From: Brevibacillus_H sp041920465 | GTDB lineage: Bacteria > Bacillota > Bacilli > Brevibacillales > Brevibacillaceae | Reading direction: 5' to 3' | Length of the DNA: 64,000 nt | Assembly (NCBI GenBank): GCA_041920465.1 | Contig: JBHGXW010000072.1 | Coordinates: 1-64,000 of the forward strand | Shown here: positions 17,703 to 24,871 of the stretch, in pieces | How positions within the stretch are numbered: position 1 is the first letter of the stretch | Layout: each line of letters opens with the position of its first letter | The notes under the pieces: model-generated | What the model was told of the DNA's origin: nothing | Database searches by the model: none | The model's input: only the letters and a program-made list of their open reading frames with translations | Program-made: the position numbers and the translations under genes

Positions 17703-18752
17703 CTAAATACTCAGGCTCTTTTCATTTTCCGGTTGGGTCGTATCTGCTTTAATTTCTTCAATCAGTGGCGGAAGATTTAATGGATTGAATACAAGCTTGT
17801 CCGTTCCCAATACTTTCTTCAGAATGGCGATGTTACGACTATAAGTGCTGTCTGGTTGCCGTCGTTTGGTTTGCTTTACTCCGTACTCATGCAGTTCAAA
17901 CAATAACGCAATTAGCGTCGTCTTCTTCCGGTTGCTGAGATCGGAATTGATTATTCGATCATAAGCATCTCGGAGCCCGCTAATCTGGAAATTACTTCTC
18001 ATACCCATATCAGTCAGCCCTTTGTTTAGAACTTCATCGGCGAATGCTTTGGTAAGGATGTATTTTGAGCGGCGTTTTTTGTGCTGGGCATACAACTCTT
18101 GACGGGACAACTCCACTTCGTATCTGAGGATGCCCTTCGCTTGCTTGCGGTGCTTCTTTTGATCCTTATACTTCTTTTGCTTACTGATGTCTTTTTCCTT
18201 GTCATAGACCTTCTCCTTTCTGCCCTTGGCTTGCCATTCAACCGTTTCGACAACGGAGCTTCCAACTTCTTTATACGATTTGGTCTGGTATTTTTGTCGA
18301 TTGATCAGTGAAAAGTGTTGCAGATAGTGCTGTACATTGTCGCCGACATAGAAGTTTTTGCAAGCATGAAGCTTCGTTACCGTCCATTCGCCCGACTTTG
18401 GCAAGCTTCTTATAGGTATACCTAGTCTGTCGGCGAGATATCTCCGCAGACGCTTGAAGAACTTTTTGACGTCTTGCTCTGTAATTTCCTTGACGTTGCT
18501 CCCGTAAAGAAATGTCGGCATGGATACTTCGACTTTGATGTATGCGATAGCAGGGTCGCTGTCATTATAAACATAGCGGATATATGGAACACCCTTATCC
18601 TTTGATTTGCGGCCCAAAATCTTGAACACCGTAACCCCTTGCTGATATCTATCATGATCCTCGTATGTACCTGTTTTAGCCCAGTTGATACGATTACGTT
18701 CTTCTCTCGTCAACGGCTTTATCGTACTGCTTAGACCAATCGTGTCCCACAC
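17703..18752 (-). CDS. replication protein, phage/plasmid gene II/X-like (rolling circle)
   Basis: Resembles the gene II/X family of rolling-circle initiators, which nick and prime replication of small phages, plasmids and some integrative elements. The signs are an early WDTIGL strand, a strand pair around residues 80-110, a VTKLHACKNF segment near 135, and the basic KVYDKEKD...KGILRYEVELSR segment near 190-230. Start is placed at GTG 18752 with GAGGGAG 8 nt upstream. The in-frame ATG at 18809 has no RBS and would overlap operator-like sequence. It is transcribed away from the XRE regulator from a facing promoter. In this setting it probably replicates the excised element. Confidence 0.7.
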   Translation of the reverse strand: MWDTIGLSSTIKPLTREERNRINWAKTGTYEDHDRYQQGVTVFKILGRKSKDKGVPYIRYVYNDSDPAIAYIKVEVSMPTFLYGSNVKEITEQDVKKFFKRLRRYLADRLGIPIRSLPKSGEWTVTKLHACKNFYVGDNVQHYLQHFSLINRQKYQTKSYKEVGSSVVETVEWQAKGRKEKVYDKEKDISKQKKYKDQKKHRKQAKGILRYEVELSRQELYAQHKKRRSKYILTKAFADEVLNKGLTDMGMRSNFQISGLRDAYDRIINSDLSNRKKTTLIALLFELHEYGVKQTKRRQPDSTYSRNIAILKKVLGTDKLVFNPLNLPPLIEEIKADTTQPENEKSLSI

Positions 18753-18792
18753 AGCACTCACTCCCTCGTCATTGTCCCATAGATGATATAGT

Positions 18793-18806
18793 TTATACAC
18801 GTATAA
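18793..18806. promoter_or_regulatory. palindromic operator-like site
   Basis: TTATAC-AC-GTATAA is a perfect 6+6 palindrome between the rep promoter and the rep start; half-sites recur in the opposite promoter (GTATAA at 18894). It could bind the neighbouring XRE regulator; this is inference. Confidence 0.35.
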
Positions 18807-18835
18807 CATCGTTTTGAGCGTTTTTTGTGATTTCT

Positions 18836-18864
18836 ATGATACACTATAAAAATCGAAATGTTAA
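18836..18864 (-). promoter_or_regulatory. SigA-type promoter for rep
   Basis: On the minus strand TTAACA (complement of 18859-18864) is followed after exactly 17 nt by TATCAT (complement of 18836-18841). It fires leftward toward the replication gene. Confidence 0.6.
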
Positions 18865-18871
18865 TACCATA

Positions 18872-18900
18872 TTGATAATTAGATATAACGGGTGTATAAT
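18872..18900 (+). promoter_or_regulatory. SigA-type promoter for the XRE regulator
   Basis: TTGATA at 18872-18877 and a perfect TATAAT at 18895-18900, with a 17-nt spacer. It lies 36 nt before the regulator ATG and back-to-back with the rep promoter, 8 nt apart, forming a compact divergent switch region. Confidence 0.8.
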
Positions 18901-18936
18901 AAAAACTATCAAAGGTGACAGGAGGATACAACCACG

Positions 18937-19689
18937 ATGAATGACTCAATCACACTAGATTCAAATGACTACGCAATACTCTCTACATTGGATGTGGGGA
19001 AAAGAGTCAAGTACATACGAGAGCTATTGCAAAAAAGGTACGGCAACCAATACAGCGGCAAGAGCTTAGCCAGTCGAGTAGGCATATCTCAATCGAACTT
19101 TGTTCACTTGGAACAGAAAGCAAACGACGTTCCCTCAAAAGTTCTGCGTGCAATCAGCAGGGACTTTAATGTTCCGATGGATGTTTTCTTCGACGACTTC
19201 TATCAGGGAGATTACAAGCCAGTTATCATCGAAAAACAATCAACAGAAGAAGATTTCGAGTTGGATTCAGGTAAAAGTGATTATGTTTCTGCCGATGAAA
19301 CTTCCGATGTAAATCCAATTGACGAAGATAGCTATACATTTGTTGTCATTGCTTATTTGGAGGCATCCAATGGCGACAGAAGAGTAATCTTCAACAATCG
19401 GTCGAAAGAACCGTACAAACGGACACACGTCCGCCATGTCATATCAAATCTTATAAATTCAATGGATGAAATGGATATTTTCATTAATCCTATCCATCTT
19501 CCGAACGACAAAAAGCCGTCTTCAACCTTTCAGGCATTACAACACATTGAAACCAGAGACAATCCAGAACTCTATATATGGATTCCGAAAAAGTTAATCC
19601 ATGATACAACGATGTTTCTTGAGAGAGTTGGACGCAAGTATACGGATAAACTGAATGAGCAAATCTCCACCAAAAATAATGAACAGTAA
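18937..19689 (+). CDS. XRE-family transcriptional regulator
   Basis: Residues 15-85 form a Cro/CI-type HTH with the recognition part SLASRVGISQSNFVHLEQ. The remaining 165 residues are an acidic linker (about 95-125) and an alpha/beta domain that I do not recognise. The gene starts at ATG 18937 behind AGGAGG, faces rep across divergent promoters, and leads into the excisionase-like gene 14 nt downstream. This places it as the likely repressor or lifestyle switch of the mobile element. There is no HEXXH metalloprotease motif, so it is not an ImmA-fused type. Confidence 0.8.
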   Translation: MNDSITLDSNDYAILSTLDVGKRVKYIRELLQKRYGNQYSGKSLASRVGISQSNFVHLEQKANDVPSKVLRAISRDFNVPMDVFFDDFYQGDYKPVIIEKQSTEEDFELDSGKSDYVSADETSDVNPIDEDSYTFVVIAYLEASNGDRRVIFNNRSKEPYKRTHVRHVISNLINSMDEMDIFINPIHLPNDKKPSSTFQALQHIETRDNPELYIWIPKKLIHDTTMFLERVGRKYTDKLNEQISTKNNEQ

Positions 19690-19703
19690 GGAGTTGGTTC
19701 AAG

Positions 19704-19895
19704 ATGAACATTAAAAAACTCAAAGACTACCCTTCGGTTCTTAGCGTAGCTGATATCCAAGCCATTTTGGGTATTGGCCGCCGCCAAGCGTATGAACTTG
19801 TCAACTCAGGGAGTTTCCATGTTGCTCGTGCGGGCAGGAGAATCATGGTGTCAAAAACAGTGTTCCTGCAATGGCTGAAGGGTTCAGCAAACTAA
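19704..19895 (+). CDS. xis: excisionase-like HTH protein (63 aa)
   Basis: A 63-aa winged-helix, MerR/excisionase-like domain (HTH_17 type): LSVADIQAILGIGRRQAYEL, then a wing GRRIMVSK and a short C-terminal helix with LQWL. Such proteins bend DNA at att sites to direct excision by tyrosine integrases. The integrase gene is about 350 nt downstream on the same strand. Start: ATG 19704 behind AAGGAG. The element-specific role is inference from context. Confidence 0.8.
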   Translation: MNIKKLKDYPSVLSVADIQAILGIGRRQAYELVNSGSFHVARAGRRIMVSKTVFLQWLKGSAN

Positions 19896-19914
19896 GCTTG
19901 ATGGAGGTGAAACG

Positions 19915-20127
19915 ATGATTAGTAACGGAAGGGTCAGACAAGGTGAAAAGTGGGTTAGGTTTTACGCCCCGATCATTGAGCCTGAGGAGAAAAAGAAACC
20001 GAAGACACAGCCTCAGATACAGCGAAGGAGCAATCTTGAGGAAAGAATGTTCTTGCTGGAGTGCCTGCAAGCAGGTTTCATAACTCAAGAGTTTTTCGAT
20101 AGTTTTTGCAATAGGAAGAAGAATTAA
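19915..20127 (+). CDS. small hypothetical protein (70 aa)
   Basis: Strong TGGAGGTGAAACG precedes the ATG. The product has a strand-like N-terminus, a Lys/Pro/Gln-rich middle (EEKKKPKTQPQ) and a helical end LEERMFLLECLQAGFITQEF. It lies between the excisionase-like gene and the integrase. No family recognised. Confidence 0.6.
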   Translation: MISNGRVRQGEKWVRFYAPIIEPEEKKKPKTQPQIQRRSNLEERMFLLECLQAGFITQEFFDSFCNRKKN

Positions 20128-20173
20128 ATACTCGCTCTTGAAAGGAGGTGGTCGCTTTGAGAGATTAACCAAC

Positions 20174-20203
20174 GGTGAGCTCATGTGGCCCACCATTTTT
20201 TAT
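20174..20203 (+). terminator. intrinsic terminator/attenuator before the integrase
   Basis: ggtgagc (174-180) pairs with ggcccacc (187-194 of the 20 kb region) with one mismatch and is followed by ATTTTTTATT. A full AAAGGAGGTGG and a three-codon TTG-AGA-GAT-TAA frame stand just before it, so this may be an attenuator rather than a simple stop. Confidence 0.5.
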
Positions 20204-20240
20204 TCGATTATTCATTATGAAGATCATGGAGGTAAGTACA

Positions 20241-21398
20241 ATGGCAGGAAGAACTGTAAAGAAGGATGGAGCTAGTTGGTATTTCGTACTTACGGTCGGA
20301 AAGAAGGAGGACGGAAAACCAAAGCAGATCAAGAGACGTGGGTTTAAAACGAAGCAGGAGGCCCTGAAAGCAATGAACGAGCTTGAGCATTCCATTAATC
20401 AGGGGACATATGTTGAGCCTTCAAAAATTCTGTACAAAGAATACCTCGAACGCTGGCTGGAAGACAGGCAAACGAGGGTGAAAAAGCAAACACTGGAAAC
20501 CTATAATTGGCTTGTGAATAAGCACATCATCCCGGCATTGGGCAATGTTGAATTGTCTAAACTGAATGCAATGATTATTCAGCAGTTATTGACCAATCTG
20601 ACTAAGGAACAAATTTTATCCGATGAGAACATCCAAAAGGTATATACACTGATCAACGCTTCGCTGAAACAGGCAGAACGCTGGAGCCTGATCGCAAAGA
20701 ATCCTGCCTCTCTGGTTGATCGTCCAAAGGCTACCAAGAAACAGGTCAAGGTCTGGGATGTCCCGGAGGTCACTGCTTTCCTTGAGCATGCCAAGGGGAG
20801 CCGGTATTATATCGCCTTTCTTCTCGCAGTAACTACAGGAATGCGTCAAGGTGAGATACTTGCGTTGCAGTGGAAAGACATTGATTTTGAGAACGGCTTT
20901 CTGCGAATTACGCAAATACTAAGCCACGATGGCAAGGAAATCCTGCCATACACAAAAACAAAATCAGGAACCAGGACAATCGATCTGCCAGATGAGACCA
21001 TCGCTGAATTAAAGAAGCACAAGGTACGAATTGCCAAGGAAAAGCTGGCGGCTGGCCCTGATTTATATACCGATCTCGACTTGGTTGTATGCAGTGAAAA
21101 CGGTACCCCTACCAATGCAGGAAACATTCGTCGAGCGTACAATTCAGCTATTGCGAAAGCCAATGTACCCAAAATCCGCTTTCATGATTTACGACACACC
21201 CACGCTACTCTGCTGTTGAAACAGGGAGCCAACCCCAAAATCGTTGCAGAACGATTGGGTCATGCGGATACTCGCATTACACTGGACACATACAGTCACC
21301 TGCTCCCCAGCATGCAGAAGGAAACGGCAAAGCAGTTTGGCAGGATGCTGTTCGGCGGCACAGACAGTAACAACAACTCAATCGAAAATGCAAAATAG
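20241..21398 (+). CDS. int: tyrosine recombinase / integrase
   Basis: A 385-aa phage-type integrase. Residues 1-55 are an arm-DNA-binding domain (AGRTVKKDGASWYFVLTVGK), residues 60-170 a SAM-like core-binding domain, and residues 175-375 the catalytic domain. The catalytic Arg is in TGMRQGEIL near 201, H-x-x-R in FHDLRHTHAT near 315, then LGHADTRIT and the nucleophile Tyr in TLDTYSHL near 350. Start ATG 20241 has GGAGG 8 nt upstream; an in-frame ATG near 20220 lacks an RBS. It ends about 200 nt from the 3' end of tRNA-Val, the usual arrangement when a tRNA gene is the attachment site. It should integrate and excise the flanking element. Confidence 0.95.
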   Translation: MAGRTVKKDGASWYFVLTVGKKEDGKPKQIKRRGFKTKQEALKAMNELEHSINQGTYVEPSKILYKEYLERWLEDRQTRVKKQTLETYNWLVNKHIIPALGNVELSKLNAMIIQQLLTNLTKEQILSDENIQKVYTLINASLKQAERWSLIAKNPASLVDRPKATKKQVKVWDVPEVTAFLEHAKGSRYYIAFLLAVTTGMRQGEILALQWKDIDFENGFLRITQILSHDGKEILPYTKTKSGTRTIDLPDETIAELKKHKVRIAKEKLAAGPDLYTDLDLVVCSENGTPTNAGNIRRAYNSAIAKANVPKIRFHDLRHTHATLLLKQGANPKIVAERLGHADTRITLDTYSHLLPSMQKETAKQFGRMLFGGTDSNNNSIENAK

Positions 21399-21428
21399 AC
21401 CGTATCTTCAGAAGAACGGTCTATTTTT
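21393..21428 (+). terminator. integrase terminator
   Basis: atagaccgt ... acggtctat forms a 9-bp stem followed by TTTTTA, directly after the integrase stop. Confidence 0.85.
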
Positions 21429-21457
21429 ATGCTCAAAAACAGCGTCACCAACGCTGA

Positions 21458-21503
21458 TTGACCACCATTGACCACAAAATGATTCTTGACCAAATCTTGA
21501 CCA
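21458..21503 (+). repeat. four TTGACCA direct repeats, likely integrase arm sites
   Basis: TTGACCA occurs at 21458-21464, 21468-21474, 21486-21492 and 21497-21503, at intervals of 10, 18 and 11 nt. They lie between the integrase gene and tRNA-Val. Clustered short direct repeats beside the core att site are typical arm-type binding sites of tyrosine integrases. The repeats are seen; binding is inferred. Confidence 0.6.
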
Positions 21504-21547
21504 GAAGGGCTATTTTGCTGTTTTATCTAGTTCAAGAGGTCATCAAC

Positions 21548-21580
21548 AAAAAGAAAAACCCCTGATTTCTCAAGGGTTTC
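21548..21580 (-). terminator. terminator of the tRNA operon
   Basis: On the minus strand AAACCC...GGGTTT with an inner TGA/TCA pairing is followed by TTCTTTTTG, 14 nt beyond the tRNA-Val 3' end. Confidence 0.75.
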
Positions 21581-21593
21581 AACGTCTTATATA

Positions 21594-21669
21594 TGGTGAT
21601 CCGGACTGGGTTCGAACCAGCGACCCCCACCCTGTCAAGATGGTGCTCTCCCAACTGAGCTACCGGATC
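21594..21669 (-). tRNA. tRNA-Val (anticodon GAC)
   Basis: The 76-nt cloverleaf reads acceptor GATCCGG/CCGGATC, D arm GCTC...GAGC, anticodon stem CCATC/GGTGG with loop TTGACAG (anticodon GAC), T loop TTCGAAC, and an encoded CCA. Its 3' end faces the integrase gene, so it is the probable attB site of the element to its left. Confidence 0.9.
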
Positions 21670-21691
21670 ACATCTGGAAAACAACTATTCA

Positions 21692-21768
21692 TGGTGGGCC
21701 CTGTAGGACTCGAACCTACGACCAATCGGTTATGAGCCGACCGCTCTGACCAACTGAGCTAAGGGCCC
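21692..21768 (-). tRNA. tRNA with CAT anticodon (Met or Ile2)
   Basis: A 77-nt cloverleaf with acceptor GGGCCCT/AGGGCCC, D arm GCTC...GAGC, anticodon stem GTCGG/CCGAT, loop CTCATAA, T loop TTCGAGT, and encoded CCA. It is not an initiator tRNA because the acceptor is fully paired. CAT could be elongator Met or lysidine-modified Ile; the primary sequence does not settle this here. It shares a transcript with tRNA-Val, 22 nt away. Confidence 0.88.
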
Positions 21769-21797
21769 TCACGTATTTCTCAAACGTGACGAAGTTA

Positions 21798-21826
21798 AAT
21801 ATAACCCATTTCAAAAAATATTTCAA
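21798..21826 (-). promoter_or_regulatory. SigA promoter of the tRNA operon
   Basis: Minus strand: TTGAAA (complement of 21821-21826), a 17-nt spacer, and TATATT (complement of 21798-21803), placed 30 nt before the CAT tRNA. Confidence 0.7.
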
Positions 21827-21979
21827 GAGGAAAATGCAATTTTCTTTTTGGAAAGTAAAAGAAAAGTAAGAAATGCTTTCTATCAGGCAACTTCAGGGGC
21901 CAAACTATGCGGGATGATCATCTATGTTTCTCCCTGCGAAAATGGCCCCGCTTTATTGCGTCCAAAGTGCCCAGCCCGT

Positions 21980-22543
21980 TTACCCTGCCTGCTCCTCGTT
22001 TGCATCTTGAGCGAGGTGAATCAGGCGGTCTGCTTCCGCTTGTTCCTGCTCATCACGTAGGCGATGAGCCATGCGGCTGGAGGCGTTGGCGGCAATGCTG
22101 GCTACGAGGTCGTCTAAGAATGTATGCACTTTGCCGGAGCTCTTATTGTCCAGGTGGCGGATGATACCCACTTTTTGTTTGTCCAAATGCCCGAAAGTAG
22201 TTACGGCAATGCTTCCATATCCAAATACAGAACCGAGCGCAAGCGTTTCATCACAGCCGAACAGTCCTTCATCGGAAGCGACAATGGATTGCAAAGGTTC
22301 TGACAACATGCCTTTTTCGGCGAGAATGTCCAGTTCCACTCCAACGAGAATTGCGTGCTGAATTTCGCGTTTCTCCAGCACAGCTTTGACGCTTGCGATG
22401 CATGGCTCGATTGTCAGATTGGGATGATACGGCGACTGCATCAAGTAGACGATCTCAGCGATGTCTTCCTCTGTTACTCCGCGATCGTGAAGCCGTTGGA
22501 TCGCGGCATTCCTGACTTCCCTGCTGTGCACTTGTTTCATCAT
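21980..22543 (-). CDS. phosphatidylglycerophosphatase A-like protein (YutG type)
   Basis: Similar to the PgpA/YutG family, which in other bacteria dephosphorylates phosphatidylglycerol phosphate. The typical segments are TEEDIAEIVYLMQSPYHP near residue 35, LVGVELDILAEK, and the late FGYGSIAVTTFGHLDKQKVG segment with DKSSG-like residues and FLDDLVASIAAN. Bacillus members lack the many membrane helices of E. coli PgpA, as here. I place the start at ATG 22543, which has AAGGAGC 8 nt upstream; longer frames to 22579 or 22618 have no RBS and cover the promoter region. Confidence 0.7.
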   Translation of the reverse strand: MMKQVHSREVRNAAIQRLHDRGVTEEDIAEIVYLMQSPYHPNLTIEPCIASVKAVLEKREIQHAILVGVELDILAEKGMLSEPLQSIVASDEGLFGCDETLALGSVFGYGSIAVTTFGHLDKQKVGIIRHLDNKSSGKVHTFLDDLVASIAANASSRMAHRLRDEQEQAEADRLIHLAQDANEEQAG

Positions 22544-22641
22544 ATAAGACAGCTCCTTCCACGCTGAAAGTGAAGTCATGTTTCTATATAGTATCACATC
22601 TTGGTCAAATTGCGACAATATTTCAACTTTGAAAAGGGAAT

Positions 22642-22681
22642 TTTGCCAGAGCTTTGCCAGAGCTTTGCCAGAATTTTGCCA
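22642..22681. repeat. four TTTGCCA repeats with exact 11-bp period
   Basis: TTTGCCA starts at 22642, 22653, 22664 and 22675, within a TTTGCCAGAGC-like unit. The 11-bp period puts all copies on one DNA face. The array ends about 38 nt before a TATAAT at 22719-22724 that lacks a good -35 box, so it sits where an activator array would act on the next gene. Function is inference. Confidence 0.6.
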
Positions 22682-22718
22682 GAGAGTTGGTCACTTTCTC
22701 TCTGATCAAGTGTTCAGG

Positions 22719-22724
22719 TATAAT
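22719..22724 (+). promoter_or_regulatory. TATAAT -10 box, weak -35
   Basis: A consensus TATAAT lies 40 nt before the esterase ATG. The hexamer 17 nt upstream is poor, which fits activator dependence. Confidence 0.45.
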
Positions 22725-22764
22725 AAGAAAAACCTGTAATGATTATTACGAGGAGGTACCGCTG

Positions 22765-23493
22765 ATGGTTTCAATCGACATCCCGAAAGGTTCCATAGAA
22801 GAAGTTACCATACCGAGCCGGCATCTAGGCACAGAGGAACGAATCATGATTTATACGCCTCATCGGTACTCCCCTTTGTACTCATACCCGGTCTTGTACA
22901 TTCAGGACGGGGACGATTATCTCTCGTTGGGCCGTCTTCCTTCTTTGCTGGACCAGCTTTCCAGCACCCGTGAGATCCAAGATGTGATCGCGGTATTCAT
23001 CCCCGTAGACAAGGCTGTACGGACAAGCCGCTACCATCCCAAGGGAGAAGCTCACGTTGCATACAAACGCTTTCTGGCTGAAGAAGTGGTATCCTATGTT
23101 GACCGCCACTACTCTACCCATCCGTTGGGACAGGCAAGAACACTGTTGGGAGAGTCGCTTGGCGGTGTCGCTTCGCTCTTGACCGCATGCACATATCCGC
23201 ACACGTTTGCCCAGGTTGCCTCGCAGTCCGGTGCTTTTGACTCGATGATCTGTGATTTGGTGGATGGCTGGGAGTTGGAAAGCCCTCTTTCCGTATACAT
23301 GGAGATCGGGGACGAAGAGACAAGCGTGGAGACTTCCCGCGGGACCATTGACTTGGTGAAAGGGAACCAGCAGATGCGTGAAGTTCTGCAAAAAAAAGGA
23401 GTCACCCTGCGTTTCGAACGCTTCAAGGGTGACCACACTTGGGGGTACTGGCAGGCCAATCTGCCTATCATTTTGCATCATTTCCTCAAATAA
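22765..23493 (+). CDS. alpha/beta-hydrolase esterase (YjcH type)
   Basis: A 242-aa member of the esterase D/enterochelin-esterase-like family. The nucleophile is in LLGESLGGVAS (Ser near 131), the acid is probably in MEIGDEE, and the catalytic His is in GDHTWGYW near 225; an oxyanion strand YPVLYIQDGDD lies near 40. There is no signal peptide, so it is cytoplasmic. The following genes are YjcG- and YjcF-like, the same grouping as yjcF-yjcG-yjcH in B. subtilis. Start: ATG 22765 behind GAGGAGG; the longer upstream frame covers the promoter. The substrate is unknown. Confidence 0.85.
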   Translation: MVSIDIPKGSIEEVTIPSRHLGTEERIMIYTPHRYSPLYSYPVLYIQDGDDYLSLGRLPSLLDQLSSTREIQDVIAVFIPVDKAVRTSRYHPKGEAHVAYKRFLAEEVVSYVDRHYSTHPLGQARTLLGESLGGVASLLTACTYPHTFAQVASQSGAFDSMICDLVDGWELESPLSVYMEIGDEETSVETSRGTIDLVKGNQQMREVLQKKGVTLRFERFKGDHTWGYWQANLPIILHHFLK

Positions 23494-23509
23494 TCCATGG
23501 CAAAAGCTG

Positions 23510-23659
23510 CTACTCATTCGGCTGCTTATCCTCAGCCTGATTGGGCACAGCCAGTTCTTCCAGATCAGTCTTACGAACAACCGCAATTAATGAAAAAGTT
23601 AATGAAGCCAAGGTAAGAAGACCAAGAAAAATATAAGTCATCATCCAGGCTGTATTCAT
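23510..23659 (-). CDS. small single-pass membrane protein (49 aa)
   Basis: A short gene with a clear GGGAGGTGATTC before its ATG at 23659. Residues 4-30 form one membrane helix (WMMTYIFLGLLTLASLTFSL), followed by RK and an acidic tail (DLEELAVPNQAEDKQPNE), giving an N-out/C-in topology. It is convergent with the esterase gene and divergent from the YjcG-like gene. No family recognised. Confidence 0.7.
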   Translation of the reverse strand: MNTAWMMTYIFLGLLTLASLTFSLIAVVRKTDLEELAVPNQAEDKQPNE

Positions 23660-23809
23660 CTGAATCACCTCCCGTCTTTCAGTCTTGCTTAAAGTGCAAA
23701 AGAATATACGGGCGGGGTATTCAATTACACAAATGATGAATCTTCTGTTAAAATAAGAAGATGGGACGTTTAGTACAGTAGCATGGTAAAGATAAAAGGA
23801 GGGGTTCCA

Positions 23810-24319
23810 ATGAAATACAGCGTCGTTATTTATCCATCCAGCAAAGTTCAAGAAGTGGCGAACTCATACCGTAAGCGTTACGATACCCATTATGCGTTGA
23901 TTCCGCCGTTCATTCGACTGGTTGACAACTTCGATTTAGATGAAGCAAAGCTGCCTGACTTGGTTCAATCCTTGCAGCAAGTTGCCGATTCTACGGATGC
24001 CTTTTCCGTTAAGTTTCACCGTGCTTCCACATTCCATCCGACAAGCAATACGATTTTTCTGGCCGTGCAAAACAAAGAGCCATTTGAAAAATTGAATCGC
24101 CGTTTGTCCGAATTTATCAAGGTACCAAATGAGTCCTTCGCTTATGTTCCACATCTGACCATCGGACGTGATTTGACCGATGACGAATGCAAGGATATCT
24201 CCGGACAACTGGGTATGGTTAAGTTCGATCTAACTTCCGAGATTGACCGTTTCCATCTGGTGTATCAGTTGGAAGATGGCATTTGGAACGTTCACCAAAC
24301 TTTCCAGTTGAAAAAATAA
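23810..24319 (+). CDS. YjcG-like 2H phosphoesterase family protein
   Basis: A 169-aa 2H-superfamily protein (2'-5' RNA ligase/cyclic phosphodiesterase fold) close to B. subtilis YjcG in length and in segments such as MKYSVVIYPS, ANSYRKRYD, VPHLTIGRDL (H115-L-T117) and VDRFHLVYQL-like EIDRFHLVYQL. The first HxT motif expected after IPP is absent: residues 34-36 read F-I-R. Catalysis by the usual two-His mechanism is therefore doubtful. Start: ATG 23810 behind AAGGAGGGG; the longer frame from 23783 has no RBS. Confidence 0.82.
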   Translation: MKYSVVIYPSSKVQEVANSYRKRYDTHYALIPPFIRLVDNFDLDEAKLPDLVQSLQQVADSTDAFSVKFHRASTFHPTSNTIFLAVQNKEPFEKLNRRLSEFIKVPNESFAYVPHLTIGRDLTDDECKDISGQLGMVKFDLTSEIDRFHLVYQLEDGIWNVHQTFQLKK

Positions 24320-24330
24320 TCGCGAATCAG

Positions 24331-24363
24331 TCACAGATCCTTCCCATCCGGAAGGGTCTGTGA
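24331..24363 (+). other. strong hairpin between yjcG- and yjcF-like genes
   Basis: tcacagatccttcc and ggaagggtctgtga pair almost perfectly over about 14 bp around a CATCC loop. No T run follows, so an mRNA-processing or partial-termination role within the operon is likelier than a full stop. Confidence 0.55.
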
Positions 24364-24389
24364 AATCTTGAAAGGAGCTTACCTCGTAA

Positions 24390-24829
24390 TGCCTGTCGAC
24401 ATTCGCATTGTTCAAACTGGACGAGAGAAACAAGATGCCTTAGATGTTAGAAAATTCGTTTTTATCGAAGAGCAGCAAGTGCCGGAAGATTTGGAGATAG
24501 ACGAACACGATGAACCGTCCGCCAAGACCGTCCACTTCGTCGCTTATGTGGAACAAATCCCGGTGGGAGCAGGCCGCCTGCGTACATATACTGACGGAGT
24601 AGGAAAAGTAGAACGGGTGGCAGTTATGAAGAATCAGCGGGGAACAGGCTTGGGGGCTCAACTGATGCGGGTCATCGAGCAAGAAGCCGTGCGGCAAGGT
24701 TACAAGAAACTAAAACTGAATGCGCAATGCCACGCCCAACGTTTTTATGAAAAATTGGGCTATCATCCGGTTGGCGAAGTTTTCGATGAAGCGGGAATTG
24801 ACCACATCGCGATGGAAAAAGAAATCTAA
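24390..24829 (+). CDS. GNAT acetyltransferase (YjcF type)
   Basis: A 146-aa GCN5-type N-acetyltransferase. The acetyl-CoA loop is VMKNQRGTGLGAQLM (Q/R-x-x-G-x-G/A pattern), after the RVERVAV-like strand KVERVAV. The C-terminal LNAQCHAQRFYEKLGYHPVG is typical of the ElaA/YjcF group. The start is ATG 24390, 11 nt after AAAGGAG; a TTG-initiated longer form at 24369 would overlap the RBS. Substrate unknown. Last gene of the yjcHGF-like cluster. Confidence 0.85.
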
Positions 24830-24832
24830 GCA

Positions 24833-24867
24833 GGAGGTGCTTCTCACAAAGGGAAGCACCTCTTATT
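24833..24867. terminator. bidirectional terminator
   Basis: aggtgcttc (835-843) and gaagcacct (853-861 of the 24 kb region) form a 9-bp stem between the convergent yjcF-like and PHP genes; followed by CTTATTGTT on plus. Confidence 0.75.
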
Positions 24868-24871
24868 GTTG

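Noticed and set aside
20579..21172. Minus-strand frames of 71-108 aa inside the integrase gene.
   Set aside because: Shadows of the integrase coding frame without RBS.
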